Part shown: positions 1 through 4,867 of the stretch, piece after piece
How positions within the stretch are numbered: position 1 is the stretch's first letter
Layout: each line of letters opens with the position of its first letter
NCBI GenBank assembly: GCA_007129655.1
Contig: SKVC01000022.1
Location: 1-5,820 of the forward strand
DNA length: 5,820 bases
Direction of reading: 5' to 3'
Source: Thermoplasmata archaeon
Lineage (GTDB): Archaea; Thermoplasmatota; Thermoplasmata; Halarchaeoplasmatales; Halarchaeoplasmataceae
Program-made: the position numbers and the translations under genes
Notes under the pieces: generated by a model
Told to the model about the DNA's origin: nothing
The model's database searches: none
What the model saw: only the letters and a program-made list of their open reading frames with translations

Positions 1-1
1 C

Positions 2-706
2 GATTGGTTCAACGAAAAACTAAAGGATATAGGTCCTAAAGATGACCCAGGGATACGGGAAAGTACCATTGAAAGACTTAATGAAGACGATAAATTCAAA
101 GATAAGATTCAAAAAGCTCTCGTGGTTGCGGATTTTGGAATATCCGATATAAAGGGGAAGATCGAAACACTCTCCGCAGATAAAATAAAGGACCTCCCGT
201 TGGGTATAAAGGATCTAGCTATAATGGGTGACGGAAAACTTAAGACGCTGGACATAACCACATTTCATAAATTGGAAGACGGTGAGGGGAGCCTTTCTTT
301 TTTTGAGGAATCGGAAGGCACCCAGCGATTTTTCTCCCTCATAGGACCCATAATAACGGCCTTGGAGAATGGAGATGTGCTATTGATCGACGAACTTGAC
401 ACGAAACTTCATCATCTCCTGAACGAATATATAGTGGAATTATTCCACGATCCTGAGGAGAATCAAAATAACGCCCAATTGATATTCACAACACACAACA
501 CAAAATTACTGGACCAGGATCTACTCCGAAGAGATCAGATATGGTTTACAATGAGAGACCCCAAGACAGGATCTACCGAGTTATATTCATTGATCGAATA
601 CAGCCCGAGAAAGGATAAAGACATAGAAAAAGGATATCTGGTGGGAAGGTACGGTGGAATCCCATTCATACAAAAAGAAAATATAGCGGAAGACAAAACC
701 TCTTAA
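2..706 (+). CDS. AAA-family ATPase, AbiLi/RloB-associated type, 5' partial (C-terminal 234 residues)
   Basis: The reading frame is open from base 2, so the gene begins left of the window; the internal GTG at 122 is not a credible start. The 234 visible residues are the C-terminal half of an SMC/ABC-like AAA ATPase (AAA_15/AAA_21 group). Visible motifs, numbered from base 2, are a signature-like ESEGTQRFF (~103-111), a Walker B VLLIDELD (~126-133, catalytic D130/E131), a switch histidine in FTTHNTKLLD (~162-171, H165), then RRDQIWF and, near the end, KGYLVGRYGGIPFI. The last pattern is typical of ATPases paired with RloB-like nucleases, as in AbiL (AbiLi ATPase plus AbiLii/RloB), which act in phage defence. 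Walker A must lie in the missing N-terminus. The expected RloB-like gene does not follow; 145 bases later a minus-strand remnant ends. A solo ATPase or a loss of the partner are both possible. Family is confident, defence role is inferred. Confidence 0.85.
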   Translation, partial: DWFNEKLKDIGPKDDPGIRESTIERLNEDDKFKDKIQKALVVADFGISDIKGKIETLSADKIKDLPLGIKDLAIMGDGKLKTLDITTFHKLEDGEGSLSFFEESEGTQRFFSLIGPIITALENGDVLLIDELDTKLHHLLNEYIVELFHDPEENQNNAQLIFTTHNTKLLDQDLLRRDQIWFTMRDPKTGSTELYSLIEYSPRKDKDIEKGYLVGRYGGIPFIQKENIAEDKTS

Positions 707-745
707 ATTCCCCCTTCTTTCCTCCTTCATTATCAACAATGGCCG
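707..745 (+). terminator. Pyrimidine-rich tract after the ATPase gene
   Basis: Directly after the TAA stop the plus strand reads ATTCCCCCTTCTTTCCTCC and continues T/C-rich. No stem-loop is evident. Archaeal transcription commonly ends at such T-rich runs without a hairpin, so this is a plausible but weak terminator. Confidence 0.35.
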
Positions 746-797
746 ATTTTCCAACCCCACACCCAACATATTCAAAACAGATAACCCACCACAATAC

Positions 798-844
798 TTC
801 CTCTCCGGAAACCCCTATCCAAACGCCCAACCACATCTCTGCAC
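798..844. repeat. Single-core ('empty') copy of a dispersed repeat
   Basis: Bases 798-818 match 3746-3766 at all 21 positions (core CTCTCCGGAAACCCCTAT). Bases 816-844 match 3971-3999 at 25 of 29 positions (TATCCAAACGCCCA, then CTCTGCAC). The two matches meet here at one CCAAACGCCC core (819-828). In the other locus the same flanks are about 200 bases apart, with hairpin-rich units between them. Weaker similarity extends left (ATTTTCCAACC at ~746 against ATTTCTCCAACC at ~3708). The element sits between the ATPase and the truncated toxin at 851-1012, in a spacer with no credible gene. It could be a recombination or insertion target, or an ancestral spacer before repeat expansion. Confidence 0.7.
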
Positions 845-850
845 AACTCT

Positions 851-1012
851 TCAAGAGATCTCAAAGCCATGTTCGGATAAGGCGCGAACAACCTCTTTTT
901 TAACATCATCATATTTAGGCGGATTGACCAGCAGTACCTCCAGATCCTGTTCCAATATATGCAACGGCAATTCTTTCCTATGGAACTCTCTCAACTGGCT
1001 TCTTGTTATCAT
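851..1012 (-). pseudogene. Truncated AbiEii-like toxin, N-terminal 53-codon remnant
   Basis: On the minus strand an ATG at 1012-1010 overlaps the antitoxin stop as ATGA and opens a 53-codon frame ending in TGA at 853-851. It starts MITRSQLREFHRKELPLHIL and continues EQDLEVLLVN. The intact toxin at 4864 begins MITGPRLRYLARQKNLTAGL, then MEKDYVNSWILYAI, so the first ~25-30 residues align, including the L-E-[QK]-D block, and both genes use the same four-base overlap. After residue ~30 the sequence (PPKYDDVKKEVVRAL) no longer resembles the family, and the GGT and D-I-D catalytic motifs are absent. The break lies next to the repeat at 798-844. I read it as the stump of a deleted toxin gene. A functional short peptide, translated by coupling, is the alternative. 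Confidence 0.65.
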
Positions 1013-1737
1013 CTTACATCCCTCTTAACGTACAATTTCCACTCTGAATTCAACACGGATTCCTTTTGCTTAGGATCGAGTTTTGTGTAAGTATCTATAA
1101 GTTCCTTTATCCTGTCTTTATCAAATACAATTTTTTTCTTTTCCAACAGATATCCCAAACGGGAGGCCACTGCGGAACTTCCGGTCAATTCACAGTATTC
1201 TATGAGCCTATCTGTATCCAGCTCATCCCATATGGCATCTTGTATCTGAGATATACCTCCGGAGTACTCCGGATGTCGTAAACAATCGATCACGGTCTTC
1301 TCCATATCTGAAACTACCACCTTATCGTATCTCTCGTATCCGAAGAATAATGATTTTTTTACGGTAACGTACTTGATCCTTTGCCCCTGAAGTCGTAATG
1401 ACTTTTTTCTTTTGGTGGTAACAAGGAACACCGTCCGTGGAACTTGATCGGTCATGTCGTGGTAGTGTAAAGCACTCCAGAAAGCGATGTAAGACGGTTG
1501 GAATATCTCGGGTACGATCTCGTATATATCGAGTTCATTCCATATCTCAGTCAAAATGAATTTACCTCTCTCAACACGTTTAACCAAGTCCTTGTCAATC
1601 ATATTCCCGATTATACGGTAAGTATTACCTCTCGATGTATCTAAGAAACGATCAACATCTTTATGGGTGAACACGACCATATCCCTGGATCTGATCTCTG
1701 ATATCACCTGAGCTTCCCGCCTAGCGATACTTTCCAT
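1009..1737 (-). CDS. AbiEi-like winged-helix antitoxin / transcriptional regulator (242 aa)
   Basis: Complete protein of the type IV TA antitoxin family (AbiEi), which neutralises a cognate AbiEii nucleotidyltransferase and, in characterised systems, represses its own promoter. Residues ~8-63 form an N-terminal winged helix ending in the wing VERGKFIL. The AbiEi core follows: YIAFWSALHYHDMTDQVP (~83-100), VFLVTTKRKK (~103-112), FFGYERY (~131-137), MEKTVIDCLRHPEYSGGI (~145-162) and AVASRLGYLLE (~189-199). A C-terminal SEWKL closes it. The same blocks occur in order in the protein at 4046-4867, so the two are paralogues. ATG at 1737 gives the full wHTH and has a palindromic sequence just upstream. 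The cognate toxin is reduced to a stump (851-1012), so this is now an orphan antitoxin or regulator. It might cross-neutralise the toxin at 4864, which is untested. Confidence 0.88.
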   Translation of the reverse strand: MESIARREAQVISEIRSRDMVVFTHKDVDRFLDTSRGNTYRIIGNMIDKDLVKRVERGKFILTEIWNELDIYEIVPEIFQPSYIAFWSALHYHDMTDQVPRTVFLVTTKRKKSLRLQGQRIKYVTVKKSLFFGYERYDKVVVSDMEKTVIDCLRHPEYSGGISQIQDAIWDELDTDRLIEYCELTGSSAVASRLGYLLEKKKIVFDKDRIKELIDTYTKLDPKQKESVLNSEWKLYVKRDVR

Positions 1738-1770
1738 GTAACTAAGTTATACGTTAATCATATGAATAGT
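1738..1770 (-). promoter_or_regulatory. Upstream region of the minus-strand AbiEi-like gene with GTAAC-type palindrome
   Basis: Immediately before the ATG, bases 1739-1749 hold the palindrome TAACT-A-AGTTA within GTAACTAAGTTATAC. A weak TATA-like element (TTCATATGA on the minus strand, ~1757-1765) lies about 26 bases before the start, consistent with a leaderless transcript. The paralogous gene at 4046 also has GTAAC/GTTAC half-sites at its start codon, which suggests a related operator. The TATA call is weak. Confidence 0.35.
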
Positions 1771-1861
1771 TTACACAATTTACAGAATGATTTCAAAATT
1801 TTTTCAGCTCTCCTCCCACCGATCACCATATACCTCTTACTACCTGATTCAACGCCCACAT

Positions 1862-1920
1862 TCACCGGTCCCCCCCACAAAACCTTAAAAATAAGCTCAA
1901 CCTTACAATGAACCGGTGAG
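1862..1920 (+). promoter_or_regulatory. RNA ligase promoter, flanking inverted repeat and Shine-Dalgarno site
   Basis: A TATA-like TTAAAAATA (1885-1893), preceded by ACC, would place transcription start near 1915. GGTGAG at 1915-1920 ends seven bases before the ATG and fits an anti-16S Shine-Dalgarno sequence, supporting the start at 1928. A perfect 8-bp inverted repeat, TCACCGGT (1862-1869) and ACCGGTGA (1912-1919), brackets the TATA box and includes the Shine-Dalgarno bases. It may be an operator or may be chance. Confidence 0.45.
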
Positions 1921-1927
1921 ATAACAT

Positions 1928-2569
1928 ATGACCAAAGCTCAGAACATGCCAAAACTCCACAGCCCCTTCGTCAGAGAGCTCGATGAGAACGAGAACTACG
2001 TTGTCAAAGACGAGATAAACGAAGGCTACGGATGGGTCTTCCAGGACGACTCCGTGATAGCGGTCGAAAAACTCGACGGCACCAACGTATCGATAATGAT
2101 AGAGGACGGAGAGATCGTCGAGGTTTGGAATCGGATGAACCGCATCCCTTTCTTCAGTAAACACGGTGCATTCATAATGAAGGGTTTGATCAACTCCTAC
2201 TCTAAGGGATACATGGATGACCTAGAAGACGGGCAGTATTTCGGTGAACTAGTGGGCCCCAGTCCCAAGCGGAGGGAAAATAAATACGACTTGGACCAGC
2301 GCTTATGGATACCGTTCTCGACCTACAGTCAAAATAAACTCGTTTACCACTCTTGGGGCAAATACCCCAAGACGTACGAATCCATCTCTAAATGGTTCAA
2401 AGATGATCTCATACCGTTGTTCTACGCTAAAACACACAAGATGAAGTACGACACAGCTAAAAAGGAGGGTTACATCGAGGGTGTAGTGTTCACCCACCCC
2501 GACGGTCGGATGGCGAAACTAAGGAAAGATATGTTCCCGTTTTTCTATGAAGAGGGCTATCATGAGTAA
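1928..2569 (+). CDS. ATP-dependent RNA ligase-family nucleotidyltransferase (213 aa)
   Basis: Ligases of this family seal RNA ends through a covalent lysyl-AMP intermediate. The motifs appear in order: motif I EKLDGTNVSI with predicted nucleophile K48 (K-L-D-G), an Ia-like WNRMNR (~67-72), motif III YFGELVG (~104-110, E107), motif IV EGVVFTHP (~184-191, E184) and motif V MAKLRK (~195-200, K197). This matches Pfam RNA_ligase. The protein is essentially only the catalytic nucleotidyltransferase domain, with no room for a C-terminal accessory domain, so it is short for a stand-alone ligase. The start is supported by GGTGAG seven bases upstream; Met7 is an unlikely alternative. It has its own promoter and is transcribed towards the minus-strand module at 2590-3574, with 20 bases between stop codons. 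Placement among tRNA-targeting-type toxin modules suggests RNA repair, but substrate and partners are unknown. DNA nick sealing cannot be excluded. Confidence 0.87.
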   Translation: MTKAQNMPKLHSPFVRELDENENYVVKDEINEGYGWVFQDDSVIAVEKLDGTNVSIMIEDGEIVEVWNRMNRIPFFSKHGAFIMKGLINSYSKGYMDDLEDGQYFGELVGPSPKRRENKYDLDQRLWIPFSTYSQNKLVYHSWGKYPKTYESISKWFKDDLIPLFYAKTHKMKYDTAKKEGYIEGVVFTHPDGRMAKLRKDMFPFFYEEGYHE

Positions 2570-2589
2570 AACACGTTGAGATGTCCCAT

Positions 2590-3009
2590 TCAGTTCATAA
2601 GATAGTTATGGATGGAATTTTCAACCAATGTTTGGTCTATCCCCATGATCCCCGCCGCTCTTTTTATGTCTTCCAAGTTAAGTGTTGTTTTGAATTTGTC
2701 GATGTCTTCCCTGATCAGAAGTTCGGTCAATATTCCATCTTCCTTTTGGATGGAGCTGAATAGCAGAAGTGCGGCTATGTCTGAGATATCTTTAGTTTTC
2801 TTGTGGTCTTTGGTCCTGTCAGGATATGATTTGATTTTCATCGCCAGTAATATATCTGGTGATGGCAGCCAAAGTCGTTTGTCGAACATTTCTATTTCTA
2901 TTCGGTAATTCGGGTCTGAGAAAACAGACGTTAGCAGAGGCTCGTTTAGAGTGGTTATGACCTCTTGGAGGTATTTTCTTGATATTACCGTTTCAATTTC
3001 TTCGTACAT
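2590..3009 (-). CDS. Nucleotidyltransferase-type toxin lacking its catalytic N-terminal half (139 aa)
   Basis: The recognisable part is LPSPDILLAMKIKSYPDRTK (~48-67), then KTKDISDIAALLL (~71-83). This is the C-terminal helical signature of AbiEii/DUF6036-like nucleotidyltransferases: Spe-LL-x2-K, an Arg, and KD-x2-D. A preceding beta-strand IEIEMFD (~37-43) sits where the third catalytic acid usually lies. The GG[S/T] motif and the following D-x-D of the active site are missing, and family members are usually around 200-300 residues. The frame cannot extend: a TGA lies in frame within ten bases of the ATG, and upstream DNA is antitoxin coding. The gene overlaps the antitoxin end by 17 bases, so the pair is co-translated. 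Either a deletion removed the front of the toxin and translation restarted here, or this is a catalytically dead partner that was retained. The long intact frame favours some selection or recent loss. Confidence 0.6.
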   Translation of the reverse strand: MYEEIETVISRKYLQEVITTLNEPLLTSVFSDPNYRIEIEMFDKRLWLPSPDILLAMKIKSYPDRTKDHKKTKDISDIAALLLFSSIQKEDGILTELLIREDIDKFKTTLNLEDIKRAAGIMGIDQTLVENSIHNYLMN

Positions 3010-3574
3010 ATTTTTTCACCATCATGTCGTAGGCTTCTTTGCAAACACCACCTTCTCTTCTGAGGTCGATGAGCACCTGGGGGATGGATGCAAACCAGAG
3101 GTCGTTGATTTTCTTTTTGTTATACATGGTGTGTTCGTCGTATATCAAAAGTCTCAGGTTTCCCTTGCCCACCAGCCCGATCTCGCTTATCTTGTCCTTC
3201 CAGCGTGACAAATCCTCCTCTTTTATGTACAAGTCCGTTCTGGATGGAAACAGATAGTTGTTGAACTGATTTTCTGCCATATATGTTGTGAGAGCATAAT
3301 CCATATCTTGTTTCCGAAGGAATTCTTTTGGGGATTGTACAAAGAAATCGTAGTGTCGAGGTTTTTGGCTTATGGAAAACCAATGGTCAAGCAAGGCTTC
3401 TTTGTCCAGAACTTTTGTGCCTTTTACCAGCATTTCTTTTTCGAGCTTTCGAAGGTAGTCTATGACCCAGCTCTTCGCGGTCTTCGAAAGCTTTGCCGTA
3501 CGATACTTTGTTAGAGTTCCATCTGGCTCATCCATCAATACCCTGAGTATCCGCTCGCGTTTTACTCCATGCAT
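2993..3574 (-). CDS. Winged-helix antitoxin/regulator of a nucleotidyltransferase TA pair (193 aa)
   Basis: Complete protein, different from the two AbiEi-like paralogues in this window. Residues ~4-60 form a winged helix with recognition region KLSKTAKSWVIDYLRKLEKE (~28-47). The middle (~92-122) carries ALTTYMAENQFNNYLFPSRT, then DLYIKEED. The end (~163-190) carries SIPQVLIDLRREGGVCKEAY, then DMMVKKYV, a 'P-Q-x-[IY]-[IV]-D-L-x2-[LE]-GG' ending found in antitoxin-like regulators linked to AbiEii/DUF6036 nucleotidyltransferases. The gene is followed, with a 17-base overlap, by the truncated toxin at 2590-3009. The ATG at 3574 lies about 26 bases from a strong TATA box, implying a leaderless mRNA. 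Three GGTCGGAA half-sites surround that promoter, fitting autoregulation. A fragment with the same C-terminal signature occurs at 5743-5820. Confidence 0.75.
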   Translation of the reverse strand: MHGVKRERILRVLMDEPDGTLTKYRTAKLSKTAKSWVIDYLRKLEKEMLVKGTKVLDKEALLDHWFSISQKPRHYDFFVQSPKEFLRKQDMDYALTTYMAENQFNNYLFPSRTDLYIKEEDLSRWKDKISEIGLVGKGNLRLLIYDEHTMYNKKKINDLWFASIPQVLIDLRREGGVCKEAYDMMVKKYVRRN

Positions 3575-3578
3575 AATA

Positions 3579-3623
3579 GGTCGGAAACCCTACGTGTTTA
3601 TATACCTTTCCGACCGGTCGGAA
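3579..3623 (-). promoter_or_regulatory. TATA box with palindromic operator (TTCCGACCGGTCGGAA) and third half-site
   Basis: The minus-strand TATA box TATATAAA lies at 3604-3597. Directly upstream of it is a perfect 16-bp palindrome, TTCCGACCGGTCGGAA (3608-3623). Between TATA box and ATG lies a third half-site, GGTCGGAAA (3579-3587), which pairs as a 9-bp inverted repeat with TTTCCGACC (3607-3615). Binding of a dimeric wHTH protein here would block TBP/TFB or polymerase. I infer that the 193-residue antitoxin is the repressor, as in other autoregulated TA operons. Confidence 0.8.
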
Positions 3624-3629
3624 CTCAGT

Positions 3630-3642
3630 GCCCTTTAAATAC
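3630..3642 (+). promoter_or_regulatory. Plus-strand TATA-like box pointing into the hairpin-repeat region
   Basis: CCCTTTAAATAC contains a good archaeal TATA-like TTTAAATA (3633-3640), which would start transcription near 3660. The only frame downstream (3696-3878) has low-complexity, Pro/Thr/His-rich composition, covers repeat DNA and lacks family features, so a transcript here would be non-coding or a leader for the pair at 4046. The palindrome at 3608-3623 lies between this box and the divergent minus-strand promoter and could control both. AT-rich chance matches are common, so confidence is modest. Confidence 0.35.
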
Positions 3643-3745
3643 TATCACTACCCATCTTTGATCAACACAGCGAATAGAATATTGGCATCTACACGATGTC
3701 CATCAGGATTTCTCCAACCTCCACAACACATCCACACAACAAGCT

Positions 3746-3999
3746 TTCCTCTCCGGAAACCCCTATTCACACGCCTAGGAACTTTGTTCCTCTTGCATTT
3801 GAATTAACTAGTTATTCAAATATTTGGAATTCATTCCGATTCATGAATAAAACCTTACTGTTTTATCCAAACGCCTAGGAACTTTGTTCCTCTTGCCTGA
3901 ATAAAACCTTACTGTTTTATCCAAACGCTTAGGAACCTTGTTCCTCTTGTATGTATAAAATGTACTGTTTTATCCAAACGCCCAGTAACACCTCTGCAC
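3746..3999. repeat. Hairpin-rich tandem repeat array ('filled' copy of the repeat at 798-844)
   Basis: The left end (3746-3766) and right end (3971-3999) match the two overlapping halves of the element at 798-844. Between them the core [CT]C[AC][AC]ACGC[CT][CT] recurs at 3767, 3867, 3921 and 3974, giving intervals of 100, 54 and 53 bases. Each interval has a hairpin AGGAAC-nnn-GTTCCT (3777-3791, 3877-3891, 3931-3945). Each ends with a second hairpin, ATAAAAC-CTTACT-GTTTTAT (3847-3866, 3901-3920) or ATAAAA/TTTTAT (3955-3973). Loop bases vary while the stems are kept (TTT against CTT). It is not a CRISPR array, since the intervals are nearly identical rather than unique spacers. It ends 46 bases before the antitoxin gene at 4046. 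No protein family is recognisable inside. Confidence 0.85.
3797..3848. repeat. Extra palindromic insert in the first repeat interval
   Basis: The first interval is 46 bases longer than the others. The extra DNA is itself three palindromes: ATTTGAA (3797-3803) with TTCAAAT (3815-3821), enclosing the perfect TAACTAGTTA (3805-3814) to make one 25-base hairpin with a single unpaired T; GGAAT-TC-ATTCC (3826-3837); and the perfect ATTCATGAAT (3839-3848), which runs into the standard ATAAAAC hairpin. Either it was inserted into this unit or the other units lost it. Confidence 0.7.
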
Positions 4000-4010
4000 C
4001 AAAAAGCAAA

Positions 4011-4055
4011 CTTATTTATAATCCTTGTAACGTAAGTAACCAATAATGGTTACAA
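4011..4055 (+). promoter_or_regulatory. Promoter and start-codon palindrome of the intact AbiE-like pair
   Basis: TTTATAAT (4015-4022) lies about 28 bases before the ATG at 4046, fitting a leaderless or nearly leaderless transcript. Two nested inverted repeats overlap the start: GTAACC (4036-4041) with GGTTAC (4048-4053), six bases apart, and TTGTAAC (4025-4031) with GTTACAA (4049-4055). An antitoxin bound here would cover the transcription start and the start codon. The orphan paralogue at 1009-1737 also has GTAAC/AGTTA sequence at its start. Confidence 0.6.
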
Positions 4056-4867
4056 AATCCGATAGAACTAGAAAGGGGTTATCCAATAAAGAAAGCTTTC
4101 TCCTGTCCCGACTTGCTAGTAAAAATAAGACCATGGTAAGGATCGATGATATCAAAGAGGAACTCGGCACCACTTACAACAACGCAAAGAAGATCGCCAG
4201 TAAGTTACACAGTAAAGGCTGGTTGGAAAGGATAGAGGCCGGTAAATACCTCATAATACCTTTGGATGCAGGTGAAAAGAGCATCTACACAGAGCACGAG
4301 TTCGTGATAGCGTCGAATCTGGTGTCCAAATATTACATCGGTTTCCTTTCAGCCCTGAACTTTCACGGGATGACCGAACAGACACCCTTTTCCGTCTTTG
4401 TGGTAACGACAAAAAGAAAGGACAACAAAACAATACATGGAATACCTTACAACTTCATAACATTGGACGAAAGAAAATTCTTCGGTTTCGAAGCATACGC
4501 CGTAGGCTCCCACAACATCAACATCTCCACCCTGGAAAAGACCATAGTTGACTCACTGGACCATCTGGAATACTCAGGAGGTATCACAGAGGTAGTCAAG
4601 GGATTGAGAGAAAGTAAGAACGACCTCAACATAAACAAACTGATAGAGTATGCAATAAAAATGAACAGTGGAGCAGTGGTAAAAAGATTACACTTTTTAC
4701 TGGATTTTATGAATTACGAAATACCTAATGAAAACCAACTAAAGGAACATTACACCGATTCCTATTCCCTGCTGGATAATACCAGACCTGACAGAGGTAA
4801 ATACGATTCAAAGTGGAAGTTGAAGATCAATATTAACAAGGAAGAGCTGGAGGATGATTTATATTGA
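4046..4867 (+). CDS. AbiEi-like winged-helix antitoxin of a complete type IV TA pair (273 aa)
   Basis: Complete AbiEi-family protein. Residues ~14-72 form an N-terminal winged helix with recognition region YNNAKKIASKLHSKGWL and wing ERIEAGKYLI. The AbiEi core carries YYIGFLSALNFHGMTEQTP (~96-114), VFVVTTKRK (~117-125), FFGFEAY (~145-151), LEKTIVDSLDHLEYSGGI (~163-180) and SGAVVKRLHFLLD (~208-220). The C-terminal LDNTRPDRGKYDSKWKLKIN (~243-262) is the usual closing block. It is a paralogue of the protein at 1009-1737, but with a longer tail. The stop overlaps the toxin start by four bases (TTGA), implying translational coupling and balanced synthesis. It is expected to neutralise the toxin and repress the promoter through the palindromes around 4025-4055; both roles are inferred from the family. 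Confidence 0.92.
   Translation: MVTKSDRTRKGLSNKESFLLSRLASKNKTMVRIDDIKEELGTTYNNAKKIASKLHSKGWLERIEAGKYLIIPLDAGEKSIYTEHEFVIASNLVSKYYIGFLSALNFHGMTEQTPFSVFVVTTKRKDNKTIHGIPYNFITLDERKFFGFEAYAVGSHNINISTLEKTIVDSLDHLEYSGGITEVVKGLRESKNDLNINKLIEYAIKMNSGAVVKRLHFLLDFMNYEIPNENQLKEHYTDSYSLLDNTRPDRGKYDSKWKLKININKEELEDDLY

Noticed and set aside
122..124. GTG at 122 as the start of the first gene.
   Set aside because: The frame is open to the left edge with 40 further plausible codons, and the motifs imply a missing Walker A N-terminus.
666..854. Minus-strand frames of about 62 codons covering the ATPase end and the following spacer.
   Set aside because: They overlap well-supported ATPase coding sequence and the repeat, and show no family features.
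1846..1862. A possible third copy of the dispersed core (TTCAACGCCCACAT).
   Set aside because: Only about 10 contiguous bases match and the flanking blocks are absent, so it may be chance in a C-rich spacer.
2612..2908. A 98-codon plus-strand frame opposite the half toxin.
   Set aside because: It is the antisense of a coding frame with recognisable nucleotidyltransferase motifs, and has the Ser/Ile/Phe bias expected of a shadow frame.
3696..3878. A 60-codon plus-strand frame lying downstream of a TATA-like box.
   Set aside because: It runs through the repeat array and its hairpins, has biased Pro/Thr/His-rich composition at first, and shows no domain. It is better explained as a chance frame in structured repeat DNA.
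3771..3983. Possible CRISPR array because of regularly spaced repeats.
   Set aside because: The intervals of 54 and 53 bases are near-identical to each other rather than unique spacers, the conserved core is only about 10 bases, and no cas genes are present.
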